NCBI RefSeq assembly: GCF_004795055.1
Contig: NZ_SSBJ01000008.1
Location: 62,001 to 126,000 of the forward strand
Source: Streptomyces sp. A1136
GTDB lineage: Bacteria > Actinomycetota > Actinomycetes > Streptomycetales > Streptomycetaceae
Length of the DNA: 64,000 nucleotides
Reading direction: 5' to 3'
This document shows positions 53,362 through 62,142 of the stretch, one piece after another. Below the pieces are notes generated by a model, which saw nothing but the letters and a program-made list of their open reading frames with translations, was not told the DNA's origin and ran no database searches. The position numbers and the translations under genes are program-made. The number at the start of each line of letters is the position of its first letter. The first letter of the stretch is position 1.

Positions 53362-53398
53362 CTGAAGGGGTCTTCAGCTCGCTTCAGCGCAGCTTCAG
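53362..53398. promoter_or_regulatory. Response-regulator binding repeats
   Basis: TTCAG occurs at 53373, 53383 and 53394, i.e. at helical-turn spacing, and CTGAAG-gggt-CTTCAG (53362-53377) is a perfect inverted repeat overlapping the first copy. They lie between the response regulator and the divergent PepSY-like gene. Confidence 0.6.
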
Positions 53399-53460
53399 GA
53401 TGCGCCGCGCACGATCTGCCCTGCCGGGCGGTGCGCCCGGAGTACGCGAGGAGCGATCAG

Positions 53461-54066
53461 ATGACCCAGTCCACTCCCCAACCGCCCGGACACCCGGCGG
53501 ACGCGGGCGAGACGAAAGCGGTCGCCGCGGGGCGTCGTGGCCGGTTCGTGCGGCTGACCCGGCGGGGGCGCACGCGATGGGTGGCCCTCGGCCTGGTGGT
53601 GCTCGTCGGCGGCGGCGCCGCGGCGGCGGCCGTCGCCGTGGCGGAGCACCGCCACGAGGCACGCGAGGGGCACCCGGCCTTCGCCGCCGGGCACGAGCGG
53701 GGCGACGGCCCGAAGGGCGGCCGCGGCGACGGGAAGTCCCACGCCTTCGGTCGCCACGAGGGTGACGGCGCGCCCGGACGGGCCCGCAACGGCCGCGGGT
53801 TCCCCGGGGCCGACGGCGCCGGGACGGTCGCCCCGGCGCCGCTGCCCGCGCTGGCGGCCTCCCAGGCCGCGGACAAGGCGGCGCAAGCCGTGTCGGGCGG
53901 CAAGGTGCAGTCCCTGCGCGTGGTGGTGGAGCAGGGCGGGGCGAGCGCGTGGGAGGCCGTGGTCCTCGGCCCCGACGGCGTCCGGCACGACGTCACCCTC
54001 TCCGGGAGCGACGGCACGGTGACGGGCAACACGGTGCTGGAGAAGGGTGTGAAGGCGCCGCGCTGA
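53461..54066 (+). CDS. Membrane-anchored PepSY-like protein
   Basis: A 201-aa protein with a basic cytoplasmic head (RRGRFVRLTRRGRTRW), one membrane span (VALGLVVLVGGGAAAAAVAVA, about 43-63), a Gly/His/Arg/Lys-rich extracytoplasmic stretch (HEAREGHPAF...GPKGGRGDGKSHAF) and a C-terminal PepSY-like module (135-200: SQAADKAAQAVSGGKVQSLRVVV, WEAVVLGPDGVRHDVTLS). PepSY domains inhibit or tether extracellular enzymes or sense them. The His-rich region might bind metal. Divergent from the two-component genes and likely their target. ATG with GGAG upstream. Confidence 0.8.
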   Translation: MTQSTPQPPGHPADAGETKAVAAGRRGRFVRLTRRGRTRWVALGLVVLVGGGAAAAAVAVAEHRHEAREGHPAFAAGHERGDGPKGGRGDGKSHAFGRHEGDGAPGRARNGRGFPGADGAGTVAPAPLPALAASQAADKAAQAVSGGKVQSLRVVVEQGGASAWEAVVLGPDGVRHDVTLSGSDGTVTGNTVLEKGVKAPR

Positions 54067-54069
54067 CGC

Positions 54070-55695
54070 TCAGTCGGCGTCGAGGAGACGCCGGGCCGTC
54101 TCGCGCATCTCGACCTTGCGGACCTTCCCGGTGACGGTCATCGGGAACTCGTCCACGACCTGGACGTAGCGCGGGATCTTGAAGTGGGCGAGGCGGCCGG
54201 CGCAGTACGCGCGGACGGCTTCCGCGGTCAGCGGCTCGGCGCCCTCGCGCATCCGGACCCAGGCCATCAGCTCCTCCCCGTATTTGGCGTCGGGGACACC
54301 GATGACCTGCACGTCCAGGACGTCGGGGTGCCCGTGGAGGAACTCCTCGATCTCGCGCGGGTAGATGTTCTCGCCGCCGCGGATCACCATGTCCTTGATC
54401 CGGCCGGTGATGCTCAGGTAGCCGTCGTCGTCCATGACGGCCAGGTCCCCGGTGTGCATCCACCGGGCCGCGTCGACGGCTTCGGCGGTCCGCTCGGGCT
54501 CGCCCCAGTAGCCCAGCATGACGGAATAGCCCCGGGTGCACAGTTCGCCCGGCTCGCCCCGGGGCACGGTCCGTCCGGAGGACGGGTCGACCACCTTGAC
54601 CTCCAGGTGGGGACCGACACGGCCCACGGTCGACACCCTGCGTTCGACGGAGTCGTCCGCGCGGGTCTGCGTCGACACCGGTGAGGTCTCCGTCATGCCG
54701 TAGCAGATGGAGACCTCCGTCATGCCCATCCGTTCGATGACCTCCTTCATCACCTCGACGGGGCACGGTGAGCCCGCCATGATGCCGGTGCGGAGACTGG
54801 AGAGGTCGTACGCGGCGAAGCCCGGGTCGGCGAGTTCGGCGATGAACATCGTCGGTACGCCGTACAGCGAGGTGCACGCCTCGGCCTCCACCGCGGCCAG
54901 GGTGGCGCCCGGTTCGAAGGACGGGGCGGGGATGACGAGCGCCGCCCCGTGGCTCGTACACGCGAGCGCTCCCATCACCATGCCGAAGCAGTGGTAGAAG
55001 GGGACCGGGACGCAGACCCGGTCCTGCTCGGTGTAGTGGCACAACTCCCCCACGAAGAAACCGTTGTTGAGGATGTTGTGGTGGGACAGCGTCGCGCCCT
55101 TGGGGAAGCCGGTGGTCCCGGAGGTGTACTGGATGTTCACGGGGTCGTCGGGACTCAGCGCGGCCTGCGCCCGGGCCAGCTCGGCGGGATCGCCCAGCCG
55201 GCCGCGCTCCAGCAGGGCGTCCCACCGTGCGTCGCCGAACAGGACCACGCGTTCCAGCTCCGGGCAGCGAGGGCGGGCCTCCTCGATCATGGCGGCGTAG
55301 TCGGAGGTCCTGAACCGGTCGGCGGCGGCCAGCAGCCGGATGCCCGACTGCCGCAGCACGTACTCCAACTCGTGCGAGCGGTAGGCCGGGTTCACGGTGA
55401 CGAGGATCGCCCCGATCTTGGCGGTGGCGTACTGGACCAGCGTCCATTCGGGGCGGTTGGGTGCCCAGACGCCGACCCGGTCGCCCTTGGTGATGCCCAG
55501 GTCCAACAGGCCGAGCGCGAGCGCGTCGACGTCCGCCGCCAGCTCCGCGTACGTCCAGCGGCGCCCGGAGGCCATGTCGACGAGGGCGTCCCGCCCCGGG
55601 AACCTGCGCGCGGTGCGGTCCAGGTTCGCGCCGATCGTGTCGCCGAGCAGCGGCACTTCGTGGACCCCGTACGCGTAGCTGGACTCTGCGGACAC
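54070..55695 (-). CDS. AMP-binding acyl-CoA synthetase
   Basis: A 541-aa adenylate-forming enzyme. The P-loop-like motif A3 is [18 protein letters not shown] near 195, A5 is [10 protein letters not shown] near 337, A7 [23 protein letters not shown] near 430, and A10 with the adenylating Lys is [15 protein letters not shown] near 525. The sequence [21 protein letters not shown] and overall length match FadD/AtoE-like medium-chain acyl-CoA ligases that form acyl-AMP then acyl-CoA. GTG start. It is convergent with the PepSY-like gene (3 bp) and separated from the HelD-like gene by a large inverted repeat. Exact acid unknown. Confidence 0.92.
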   Translation of the reverse strand: MSAESSYAYGVHEVPLLGDTIGANLDRTARRFPGRDALVDMASGRRWTYAELAADVDALALGLLDLGITKGDRVGVWAPNRPEWTLVQYATAKIGAILVTVNPAYRSHELEYVLRQSGIRLLAAADRFRTSDYAAMIEEARPRCPELERVVLFGDARWDALLERGRLGDPAELARAQAALSPDDPVNIQYTSGTTGFPKGATLSHHNILNNGFFVGELCHYTEQDRVCVPVPFYHCFGMVMGALACTSHGAALVIPAPSFEPGATLAAVEAEACTSLYGVPTMFIAELADPGFAAYDLSSLRTGIMAGSPCPVEVMKEVIERMGMTEVSICYGMTETSPVSTQTRADDSVERRVSTVGRVGPHLEVKVVDPSSGRTVPRGEPGELCTRGYSVMLGYWGEPERTAEAVDAARWMHTGDLAVMDDDGYLSITGRIKDMVIRGGENIYPREIEEFLHGHPDVLDVQVIGVPDAKYGEELMAWVRMREGAEPLTAEAVRAYCAGRLAHFKIPRYVQVVDEFPMTVTGKVRKVEMRETARRLLDAD

Positions 55696-55737
55696 ACGCC
55701 CTCCCGGAATCGGTGGTGCGCACGGGCCCGGTGGGCC

Positions 55738-55806
55738 GGCGCCCCCCTATGATCACCGCGCGGGGCCGTCGGGGCCAGGGGCTCGCGCGGTGATCGTGGG
55801 GGCGCC
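55738..55806 (-). terminator. Large inverted repeat after the HelD-like gene
   Basis: 55738-55762 and 55784-55806 are complementary except for a two-base excess and one mismatch (core CGATCACCGCGCG/CGCGCGGTGATCG), giving a stem of over 20 bp. It starts 4 bp past the HelD-like stop and is probably its terminator, although it is unusually long. Confidence 0.65.
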
Positions 55807-55809
55807 GGG

Positions 55810-58104
55810 TCAGGCCGAGGGGACCTCTCGCGCCAGTTCCCGCGCCAGCTCCTCCGGGAGGCGGCCGGTGTGCAGGACCCCGAGGGTCTGCGTCGCACGG
55901 GTCAGCGCCACGTACAGGTCGCTCGGCGCGATGTCCGCCGGCTCCACCACGAGGACCGTGTCGAACTCCAGCCCCTTGGCCTGGCGCGGGTCGAGGAGCA
56001 CGACCGTGTGGGTGAGGTCCGGTTCCGCGCCGGCCCGTACGCCCGGCAGCGCCGCGGCCAGGGCCTCGTGCAGCGGGCGCGGGGCGATCACCGCGAGCCG
56101 GCCCTCCGCCGGGGTACCCGCGCGCACCGCCTCGGCGACCGCGGCGGGGAGGTCGTCGGCCGCCCCGGCCCACGGCCGTACGCCGGTGGAACGCACGGAG
56201 CGGGGCGGTTCGAACCCCGGGTGCCGGGCCAGCAGGACGGCGGACGCGACGTCCATGATCTCGGCGGGCGTACGGTAGTTCACCCCGAGCCGCACCAGGT
56301 CCCAGCGGTCGCCGACGTACGGCGCCAAAATGCGCTTCCAGGAGCCGCAGCCCGCCTCGTCGCCCGTCTGGGCGGGGTCCCCGACCAGGGTCATGGAGCG
56401 GGTGGGGCAACGCCGCAAGAGCAGCCGCCAGGCCATCGCGGACAACTCCTGCGCCTCGTCGACGATGACGTGGCCGAAGGCCCAGGTCCGGTCGGCGGCG
56501 GCCCGTTCGGCGGCGCTGCGGTGGTCGGCCTCCTCGTGCCGCTCGGCCATCCGCTCGGCGTCGATGATGTCGTGCGCGGCGAGGTACTCGTTCTCGGTGT
56601 CCTCGAACTCGTAGGACTCCGAGCCCTGGGAGAGATCGAGGACGCCCTGCGCGTACGCGATGCGCTCCAGCCGCTCCCGCTCGCGGGCGGCGCGGCGCGC
56701 GCTGTCGTCCTCGCCGAGCAGTTCGGCGGCCTCGTCGAGCAGCGGGATGTCGGCGGGGGTCCAGCCCGTCTCCGTCGCGGGCCGGCGGATCAGCTCGGCG
56801 TCGGCGGCGTCCAGGTGCGTGGGGTCTTCGAGGAAGTCGGTGATCAGCTGCTCGGGGGTGATCGGCGGCCAGAGGGCGTCGATGGCCGCGTGCACCTCGG
56901 TGCTGGTGGCGATCTCCTTGCCGAGCTGGGCGATGTCGTCGGGTCCCAGCAGGTTGGGCCCGCCGTACGGGTCCGCGCCGAGCCGGTCGGCGAGCTGCTC
57001 GGTGAGTGCGTCGATGATCCGGAAGGCGAAGTAGGGCCGCGCCAGGTTGTGCGGGAGACCGGTGCCGCGCGCCCGGTCGCGGGCCTCGTGGGCCATCGTC
57101 CGGTCCAGCAGCAACGTCCCGTAGTCGTCGTGGTCGATCTCCAGGGCCGGCTCCGGGACCACGGAGCTGTCCTCGCCGCTGCCGGCCGGGACCGTTTCCG
57201 GCAGCGCCTGCCGGTCGCTCACGACGCGGGCGAGTACCTCCGCCATCGCCGCGCGGCCCTTCACCTCCGCGGCGCCGGGGCGGTCGACGCCGGTGGCGTG
57301 GACGCCGGGGAAGAGCTCGCCGACCGTGGCGAGGAGCACGCCCGTCTCGCCGAGCGAGGGGAGCACCTCGCCGATGTAGCCGAGGAACGCCGGGTTGGGG
57401 CCGACGATCAGCACGCCGCGCTTGGCGAGCAGTTCCCGGTACGCGTACAGGAGGTAGGCGGCGCGGTGGAGGGCGACCGCCGTCTTGCCCGTGCCGGGGC
57501 CTCCCTCGACCACCAGGACGCCGGCGTGCGGGGAGCGGATGATCCGGTCCTGCTCCGCCTGGATGGTCCGCACGATGTCGTGCATCCGCCCGGTTCGGGC
57601 GGCGTCGAGGGCGGCGAGCAGCACGGCGTCCGCGTCGGCCCCTTCGAGGCCGGTGCGTTCGGTGTCGGTGAGGTCGAGGATCTCGTCGTGCAGTGCGGTG
57701 ACCTCGCGGCCCCGGGTGGTGATGTGCCGGCGCCGGCGCAGCCCCATGGGGTGGTGTCCGGTGGCCAGGTAGAAGGGGCGGGCGACGTCGGCGCGCCAGT
57801 CGAGGACGAGGGGGGTGCGGTCCGGGTCGTCCTGCCTGATTCCGATGCGGCCGATGTGGTGGTCCCGGCCGTCGGAGAACTCCAGCCGCCCGAAACACAA
57901 TCCGTTCTCCCCGGAGTTCAGAGCGGAAAGGAGACCGGACTGCTCGGCGACCAGCACATCCCGTTCCAGGCGCGCCTGGAACCCGCTGCCAGGCTCGGCG
58001 AGCGCGCTCCGGACGGCGCGTTCGGCCTGGTCACGCAGGGCGTCGAGGCGTACGTAGAGCCCGGTGATGAATTGCTGCTCATTCCGGAATTCCTCGGTTG
58101 ACAA
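55810..58104 (-). CDS. HelD/HelR-like RNA polymerase-associated ATPase
   Basis: A 764-aa UvrD-superfamily motor. I choose TTG 58104, five bases after AGGAG; GTG 58110 overlaps that site. An N-terminal coiled-coil arm precedes the helicase fold (LSTEEFRNEQQFITGLYVRLDALRDQAERAV). Walker A is GGPGTGKTAVALHRAAYLLY near 200, motif II DEAQELS near 540, motif III GDPAQTGDEAG near 563, and the C-terminal motif VALTRATQTLGVLHTG near 740. Residues 240-500 form the HelD-specific insert. HelD proteins release stalled RNA polymerase; the HelR branch protects against rifamycins. I did not find a rifamycin-associated palindrome upstream. Confidence 0.88.
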   Translation of the reverse strand: MSTEEFRNEQQFITGLYVRLDALRDQAERAVRSALAEPGSGFQARLERDVLVAEQSGLLSALNSGENGLCFGRLEFSDGRDHHIGRIGIRQDDPDRTPLVLDWRADVARPFYLATGHHPMGLRRRRHITTRGREVTALHDEILDLTDTERTGLEGADADAVLLAALDAARTGRMHDIVRTIQAEQDRIIRSPHAGVLVVEGGPGTGKTAVALHRAAYLLYAYRELLAKRGVLIVGPNPAFLGYIGEVLPSLGETGVLLATVGELFPGVHATGVDRPGAAEVKGRAAMAEVLARVVSDRQALPETVPAGSGEDSSVVPEPALEIDHDDYGTLLLDRTMAHEARDRARGTGLPHNLARPYFAFRIIDALTEQLADRLGADPYGGPNLLGPDDIAQLGKEIATSTEVHAAIDALWPPITPEQLITDFLEDPTHLDAADAELIRRPATETGWTPADIPLLDEAAELLGEDDSARRAARERERLERIAYAQGVLDLSQGSESYEFEDTENEYLAAHDIIDAERMAERHEEADHRSAAERAAADRTWAFGHVIVDEAQELSAMAWRLLLRRCPTRSMTLVGDPAQTGDEAGCGSWKRILAPYVGDRWDLVRLGVNYRTPAEIMDVASAVLLARHPGFEPPRSVRSTGVRPWAGAADDLPAAVAEAVRAGTPAEGRLAVIAPRPLHEALAAALPGVRAGAEPDLTHTVVLLDPRQAKGLEFDTVLVVEPADIAPSDLYVALTRATQTLGVLHTGRLPEELARELAREVPSA

Positions 58105-58226
58105 TTCCACTCCTGACGCGATACAGTGTCCACGTAAAGCTTCTCCACGTTCCCTCGCGGGTCGACGTGAAATAACCAATATACGCAGAGAATCGCCCCG
58201 GCCGCCATTGAGGCCCGGGGTTTTTT
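58098..58226 (+). ncRNA. Candidate small RNA, antisense to the HelD-like start region
   Basis: A plus-strand promoter reads TTGACA (58098-58103), 18 bp, TACAGT (58122-58127). About 70 nt later CCCCGGCC (58196-58203) pairs with GGCCCGGGG (58212-58220, one bulge), followed directly by six T's (58221-58226), a proper intrinsic terminator. The predicted transcript, about 58134-58226, has no open reading frame. It is antisense to the HelD-like leader, and its promoter overlaps that gene's TTG start. Alternatively it could be an attenuated leader for the downstream plus-strand gene. Confidence 0.5.
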
Positions 58227-58338
58227 GTTGTGGGCGCCCGACTCTCGTCCGTCTCCGCCGTCCCACTAGGGTGGGTCGGCCGAAGTACCCACATATGCCG
58301 GGCCGCGGTGTCGCCGCGTGGCAGGAGATGGAGCCCCC

Positions 58339-58680
58339 ATGGACGTTCAGCACTTCACGCGGATCACCGCCTTCATCGAGGCGCGCCTCACCCCGCTGTT
58401 CGCCGCCGAGACCGGCAGCGAGAACGGCTTCGCGATGGACGACACCTCCCGTGCCCTGCGCGCCTTGCGCGGCGCGGTGCTGGAGGCGTCCGCGGTCAAG
58501 GGCCTCATCGGGCGGCGGGCCGAGGCGGAGCCCGCCCTCCGCCGCGCCATCGACCAGTCGGTGGAACACCACTGGGACGTCCTGCGCGGCATCGCCCGCC
58601 AGTGGGAGGACCACCCCGACTTCGCCCGCGAGTTCAAGCGCCACGCCTGGGAACTCGACGGGGCGCCCGCCGCGGGCTGA
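58339..58680 (+). CDS. Conserved hypothetical protein
   Basis: A 113-aa soluble helical protein; ATG 58339 follows GGAG by five bases. It reads MDVQHFTRITAFIEARLTPLFAAETGS, then two helices (MDDTSRALRALRGAVLEASAV and RRAIDQSVEHHWDVLRGIARQWEDHPDF). It resembles short actinobacterial proteins of unknown function with conserved His/Trp positions (HHWDVL). No signal, span or motif. It is followed 59 bp later by a methyltransferase gene on the same strand. Confidence 0.8.
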   Translation: MDVQHFTRITAFIEARLTPLFAAETGSENGFAMDDTSRALRALRGAVLEASAVKGLIGRRAEAEPALRRAIDQSVEHHWDVLRGIARQWEDHPDFAREFKRHAWELDGAPAAG

Positions 58681-58739
58681 CCGCGCCCGACACAGGCCTC
58701 CTGACGCCCCGCGGGCGCCCGGTGCGTCATCGTGGCCGT

Positions 58740-59555
58740 ATGACGGAGCGAAGGTTCGACGTGTGGGCGGCGGGAGACGCCTACGAGAGGTACATGGGGC
58801 GCTGGAGCCGCCTCGTCGCCGGCCGGTTCGTGGACTGGCTGGGCGTCGGGGACGACGGGGTGTGGCTCGACGCGTGCTGTGGCACCGGGGCCCTGACCTC
58901 CTCGATCACCGGTCTGGCCCGGCCCCGGCTGGTCGTGGGAGTCGACCGGTCCGCCGGGTACGTCGCGGCGGCGCGCGCCGTCGCGACGGGTCCGGCGGCG
59001 CGGTTCTTACTGGCCGACGCGCTGTCCCTGCCCGTTCGCGACGGGACCTGCGACGCCGTGGTCAGCGCGCTCGCCCTCAACTTCCTGCCCGCACCGGGCG
59101 CCGCGGTCGCCGAGGCGGCGCGCGCGGCGCGCCCGGGCGGACTCGTCGCCTGTTACGTATGGGACTACGCCGAGGGCATGGGGCTCCTGCGCCGCTTCTG
59201 GGACGCCGCCGCATCGCTGGACGCGGCGGCGGTCGAGCTGGACGAGGGGCGCCGCTTCGGGCTCTGCAGCCCGGAGGCACTGCGCGCCCTGTGGACGTCG
59301 GCGGGGTTGGACGGCGTGCACGTCGCCCCGATCGAGGTGCGGGCGGAGTTCGCCGCCTTCGGCGACCTGTGGGAGCCGTTCCTCTCCGGCCAGGGCCCCG
59401 CCCCCGGCTACGTCGCCGCCCTCGCCCCGCCCGACCGGGAGAGGCTGCGCGAGGCGTTGCGCTCCTCCTTGCCGGCCCGGCCGGACGGGTCCCTCGCGCT
59501 GGGCCTGCGCGCGTGGGCCGTCCTGGGCCGGAAGCCGTCCGCCGGCGCGGCCTGA
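58740..59555 (+). CDS. Class I SAM-dependent methyltransferase
   Basis: A 271-aa UbiE/COQ5-like methyltransferase. It begins TERRFDVWAAGDAYERYMGRWSRLVA, the segment seen in this group before the fold; motif I is WLDACCGTGALTSSI near residue 40, the acidic strand end VVGVDRSAGYV near 64, and post-motif ALALNFLPAPGAAVAEAARAARPGGLVACYVWDY near 103-135. ATG 58740 starts immediately after a weak site. Substrate unknown; no biosynthetic genes adjacent. Convergent with the multicopper oxidase (15 bp). Confidence 0.85.
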   Translation: MTERRFDVWAAGDAYERYMGRWSRLVAGRFVDWLGVGDDGVWLDACCGTGALTSSITGLARPRLVVGVDRSAGYVAAARAVATGPAARFLLADALSLPVRDGTCDAVVSALALNFLPAPGAAVAEAARAARPGGLVACYVWDYAEGMGLLRRFWDAAASLDAAAVELDEGRRFGLCSPEALRALWTSAGLDGVHVAPIEVRAEFAAFGDLWEPFLSGQGPAPGYVAALAPPDRERLREALRSSLPARPDGSLALGLRAWAVLGRKPSAGAA

Positions 59556-59570
59556 GTCGGCCGCGCGGGG

Positions 59571-61043
59571 TCAGGAGATGCGCATGTTCGCCATCATGCC
59601 CATCGCGCCGTGATCGAACAGGTGGCAGTGGTAGACGTACGTGCCCCGGTAGCCGGTGAAGGTCGCCTGGATCTTGACCGTCTCGCCCGGCTTGAGCGGC
59701 ACGGTGTCCTTCAGCCCCGTCTCGGGGCCCTCCGTGACCGGCCGGCCGTTGCGCTCCAGCACCCGGAACTGCACCAGGTGCATGTGGAAGTTGTGCGGCG
59801 CGAACTGGTTGGAGTTGTGGACGGTCCAGATCTCGGTGGCACCGTAGGCGATCTCGGTGTCGATCCGGTCCATGTCGTACGTCTTGCCGTTGATGTACGC
59901 CATGCTGTTCGGGGCGCCGGTCTCGTCCATCTTCATGTCGACGGTGCGGTTGACGGTGGGCGTGGGCAGCGCCGGGAGCGTCCTGAGCGTGTCGGGGACC
60001 ACGCTGTCGTCCTGCGCGGTACGGGTGACGCGGAACTGGAGGACGGCGCCGATCTCGTTGGCCGGCTCGTCCCGGTCGATGTGCTTGTTGCGCAGTTCGA
60101 TGGTGGTGCCCACGGGGTAGCGGGAGAAGTCGATGACGACGTCCGCCCGTTCGCCCGGGGAGATGGACACCGTGTCGGTGCGGTAGGGCGCGGTCAGCAG
60201 GCCGCCGTCGGTGCCGATCTGCACGATCTCCGAGCCGTCGGCGAGACTCAGGCCGAAGAACCGCTGGTTGGCCGTGTTGGTGAGGCGCAGCCGGTACTTG
60301 CGCGCCGCGACCTCGAAGAACGGCCAGGCCTTGCCGTTGGCGAGGATGACGTTGCGGTGGCGGAAATCGCCCATCTCGTAGACGAGTTCGCCGGTGTCGG
60401 TGAAGCGGGCGTCGCGCAGCGCGATGGGGATGTCGTAGCCACCGGACGGCAGGCCCAGCCGGCGTTCGGTGTCGTCGGTGAGGATGTAGGTGCCCGTCAT
60501 CCCGCGGAAGACGTTCTCCGACTCCATGTGGTGGGCGTGGTCGTGGAACCACAGGTTCGCGTGCGGCTGCGTGTTGGGGTACGTGTACGTCTTGGTGCCG
60601 CCCTTGGCCGCGATGAGGTCCATCGGGGAACCGTCGCTGTCCTGCGGGACGTGGGCGCCGTGCAGGTGGATCGAGGTGGGCACGTCCAGCGCGTTGGTCT
60701 GCCGGATCACGACGCGGCGGCCCGACTCGGCCTTGATGACGGGGCCGGGGAAGGAGCCGTTGAAGGTGCGCAGCATGGTGCTCAGGCCGGGCACGACCTC
60801 CTTGGTCGCTTCCTTCAAGGTCATCCGGTAGTAGCTGGTGGTGCCGTTGGTGAGGTACGGCCGGAGCACGGGCGCCAGGGGCATCCGCTGCGTGAACTTC
60901 GCTATGCCGGCCGGGTCGAGCTCGGCTCCGGCGACACGGGGCTCGTTCGCCGCGGCGTTCACGACGGGCAGCAGCATGCCGCCCGTCCCGATGACGCTGC
61001 CGGCGGCCACGCCCGCCCGGACGACGGTCCTACGACTGATCAC
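59571..61043 (-). CDS. Tat-exported multicopper oxidase (laccase/CotA-like)
   Basis: A 490-aa copper oxidase. GTG 61043 (behind GGGGGAAC) gives a Tat signal, ISRRTVVRAGVAAGS, cleaved after about residue 32. Copper-site motifs in order: HLHGAHV near 110, WFHDHAHHM near 160, HNFHMHLVQF near 402 and HCHLFDHGAMGMM near 468 with type-1 Cys, His and axial Met. Three cupredoxin domains place it with bilirubin oxidase, CotA and phenoxazinone synthase rather than the two-domain small laccase. It oxidises phenols or metal ions with reduction of oxygen to water in the cell envelope. Confidence 0.92.
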   Translation of the reverse strand: MISRRTVVRAGVAAGSVIGTGGMLLPVVNAAANEPRVAGAELDPAGIAKFTQRMPLAPVLRPYLTNGTTSYYRMTLKEATKEVVPGLSTMLRTFNGSFPGPVIKAESGRRVVIRQTNALDVPTSIHLHGAHVPQDSDGSPMDLIAAKGGTKTYTYPNTQPHANLWFHDHAHHMESENVFRGMTGTYILTDDTERRLGLPSGGYDIPIALRDARFTDTGELVYEMGDFRHRNVILANGKAWPFFEVAARKYRLRLTNTANQRFFGLSLADGSEIVQIGTDGGLLTAPYRTDTVSISPGERADVVIDFSRYPVGTTIELRNKHIDRDEPANEIGAVLQFRVTRTAQDDSVVPDTLRTLPALPTPTVNRTVDMKMDETGAPNSMAYINGKTYDMDRIDTEIAYGATEIWTVHNSNQFAPHNFHMHLVQFRVLERNGRPVTEGPETGLKDTVPLKPGETVKIQATFTGYRGTYVYHCHLFDHGAMGMMANMRIS

Positions 61044-61429
61044 TGTTCCCCCGAGGGTGCTGCCTTGGCGACTACGCGCCGGCGGGACGGCATGTACGTA
61101 CTGGTGGACGGGGTCAAGTGTGCGAGTGGCCGGTCGTGACTCGCTGGTGCCCCGCACAAGGCCCGCACGAACCGGCGGCGGTCACCCGCCGGCCGGCGCC
61201 ATTCGGCCAAAGTTTTGACATGGGCCTGACATTTCAAGACCCCTGTGACACCTTCCGTGGACGTGACCGGACCGCGCCGGTCCCCCCGTACCTCTGCGGT
61301 CCGCGCACGAAGGCTCTCTCCCCCGGCCCGCCTGCGGGAACCCCACCCCGCCACGGCCGGGCGCACTGCGGCGCGGCCCCCCGGGCCCCGCCCGTACATC
61401 CCCACACGTACGTGGCAAGGAGGAGCGAC
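61044..61429. other. 386-bp divergent intergenic region
   Basis: It separates the multicopper oxidase from a secreted-protein gene. The only pattern I see is a TGACAT direct repeat at 61216 and 61227 (11-bp spacing) with TTGACA at 61215-61220, a possible -35 without a good -10. No copper-responsive operator was recognised. Confidence 0.4.
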
Positions 61430-61933
61430 ATGAGGAAGTTCTCGACCTGGCCGGGCGTCACCGCCCTGGCCGCCGCCGTGCTGCTCGGCGGTTCCACGAC
61501 GGCTCTGGCCCTCGGGCCCAACGTCGACCAGAAGATGGACGGCGTCATCGTCGTCGCCGGCAACACCTGTAGCTGGACGAACGCGCGAACCAGCGCCGTC
61601 CCGCCCGCCGCCCTGACCGTCGACAGGAACACCGTCAACGCCCCCGGCGGCAATCTGTCCTGCGGGGGCGGCATCACCGCCACCCTCAACAACAACCCGG
61701 CCTTCACCTTCGACGACGCGAGCGGTGTCGCGAGGGTGGACGCCATCGACATCAGCGGCAAACAGAGCTTCGTCTCCTGCCGGTTCAAGGCCACCGGCAT
61801 CGTGTGGGACCGTGACGCCTCCACCCGCAAGTACGTCAACCAGGCCTTTACGGCGACCAAGGTCTCGGGCGGTTTCCTCTGTCCCGGCTCGGTCACCACG
61901 GCCGCGGGCGACGCCTCCATGCTGTTCCACTGA
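61430..61933 (+). CDS. Small secreted protein of unknown function
   Basis: A 167-aa protein with a strong AAGGAGG before ATG 61430 and a clear Sec signal (STWPGVTALAAAVLLGGSTTALA, cleavage near residue 27). The mature part of about 140 residues is beta-rich with four Cys (NTCSWTNA, LSCGGG, SFVSCRFKATG, GGFLCPG), likely two disulfides. No catalytic motif recognised. It resembles small extracellular actinobacterial proteins without assigned role. Divergent from the multicopper oxidase; a shared regulator is possible but not shown. Confidence 0.8.
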   Translation: MRKFSTWPGVTALAAAVLLGGSTTALALGPNVDQKMDGVIVVAGNTCSWTNARTSAVPPAALTVDRNTVNAPGGNLSCGGGITATLNNNPAFTFDDASGVARVDAIDISGKQSFVSCRFKATGIVWDRDASTRKYVNQAFTATKVSGGFLCPGSVTTAAGDASMLFH

Positions 61934-62142
61934 GCGTGCGGTCCCGCTGAGCCGGGTGCGCGCCGCGGGCCGACGAGACCGCGGCGCGCACCGGTTCCGC
62001 ACGGACGCGGGGAGCGCGAGGAACACGGGGAGCGCGGGACGCCGACTGCCGTCCCGGGAGTGGCCTGTCGGCCTCGGCCGGGTCGCTCCCGTACGCGCCC
62101 GACAACCGGGGCGGGACGGCCTCCGCGCCGAGCACGCGGTCG

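Noticed and set aside
53993..57898. 1301-codon minus-strand frame across the acyl-CoA synthetase and HelD-like genes
   Set aside because: Same strand but a different frame from both genes; composition is Arg/Pro/Gly-rich, typical of off-frame reading at this G+C.
58110..58300. Rifamycin-associated element upstream of the HelD-like gene
   Set aside because: The only strong dyad is the bulged hairpin at 58196-58220 with a T-run, which looks like a terminator, not the known palindrome.
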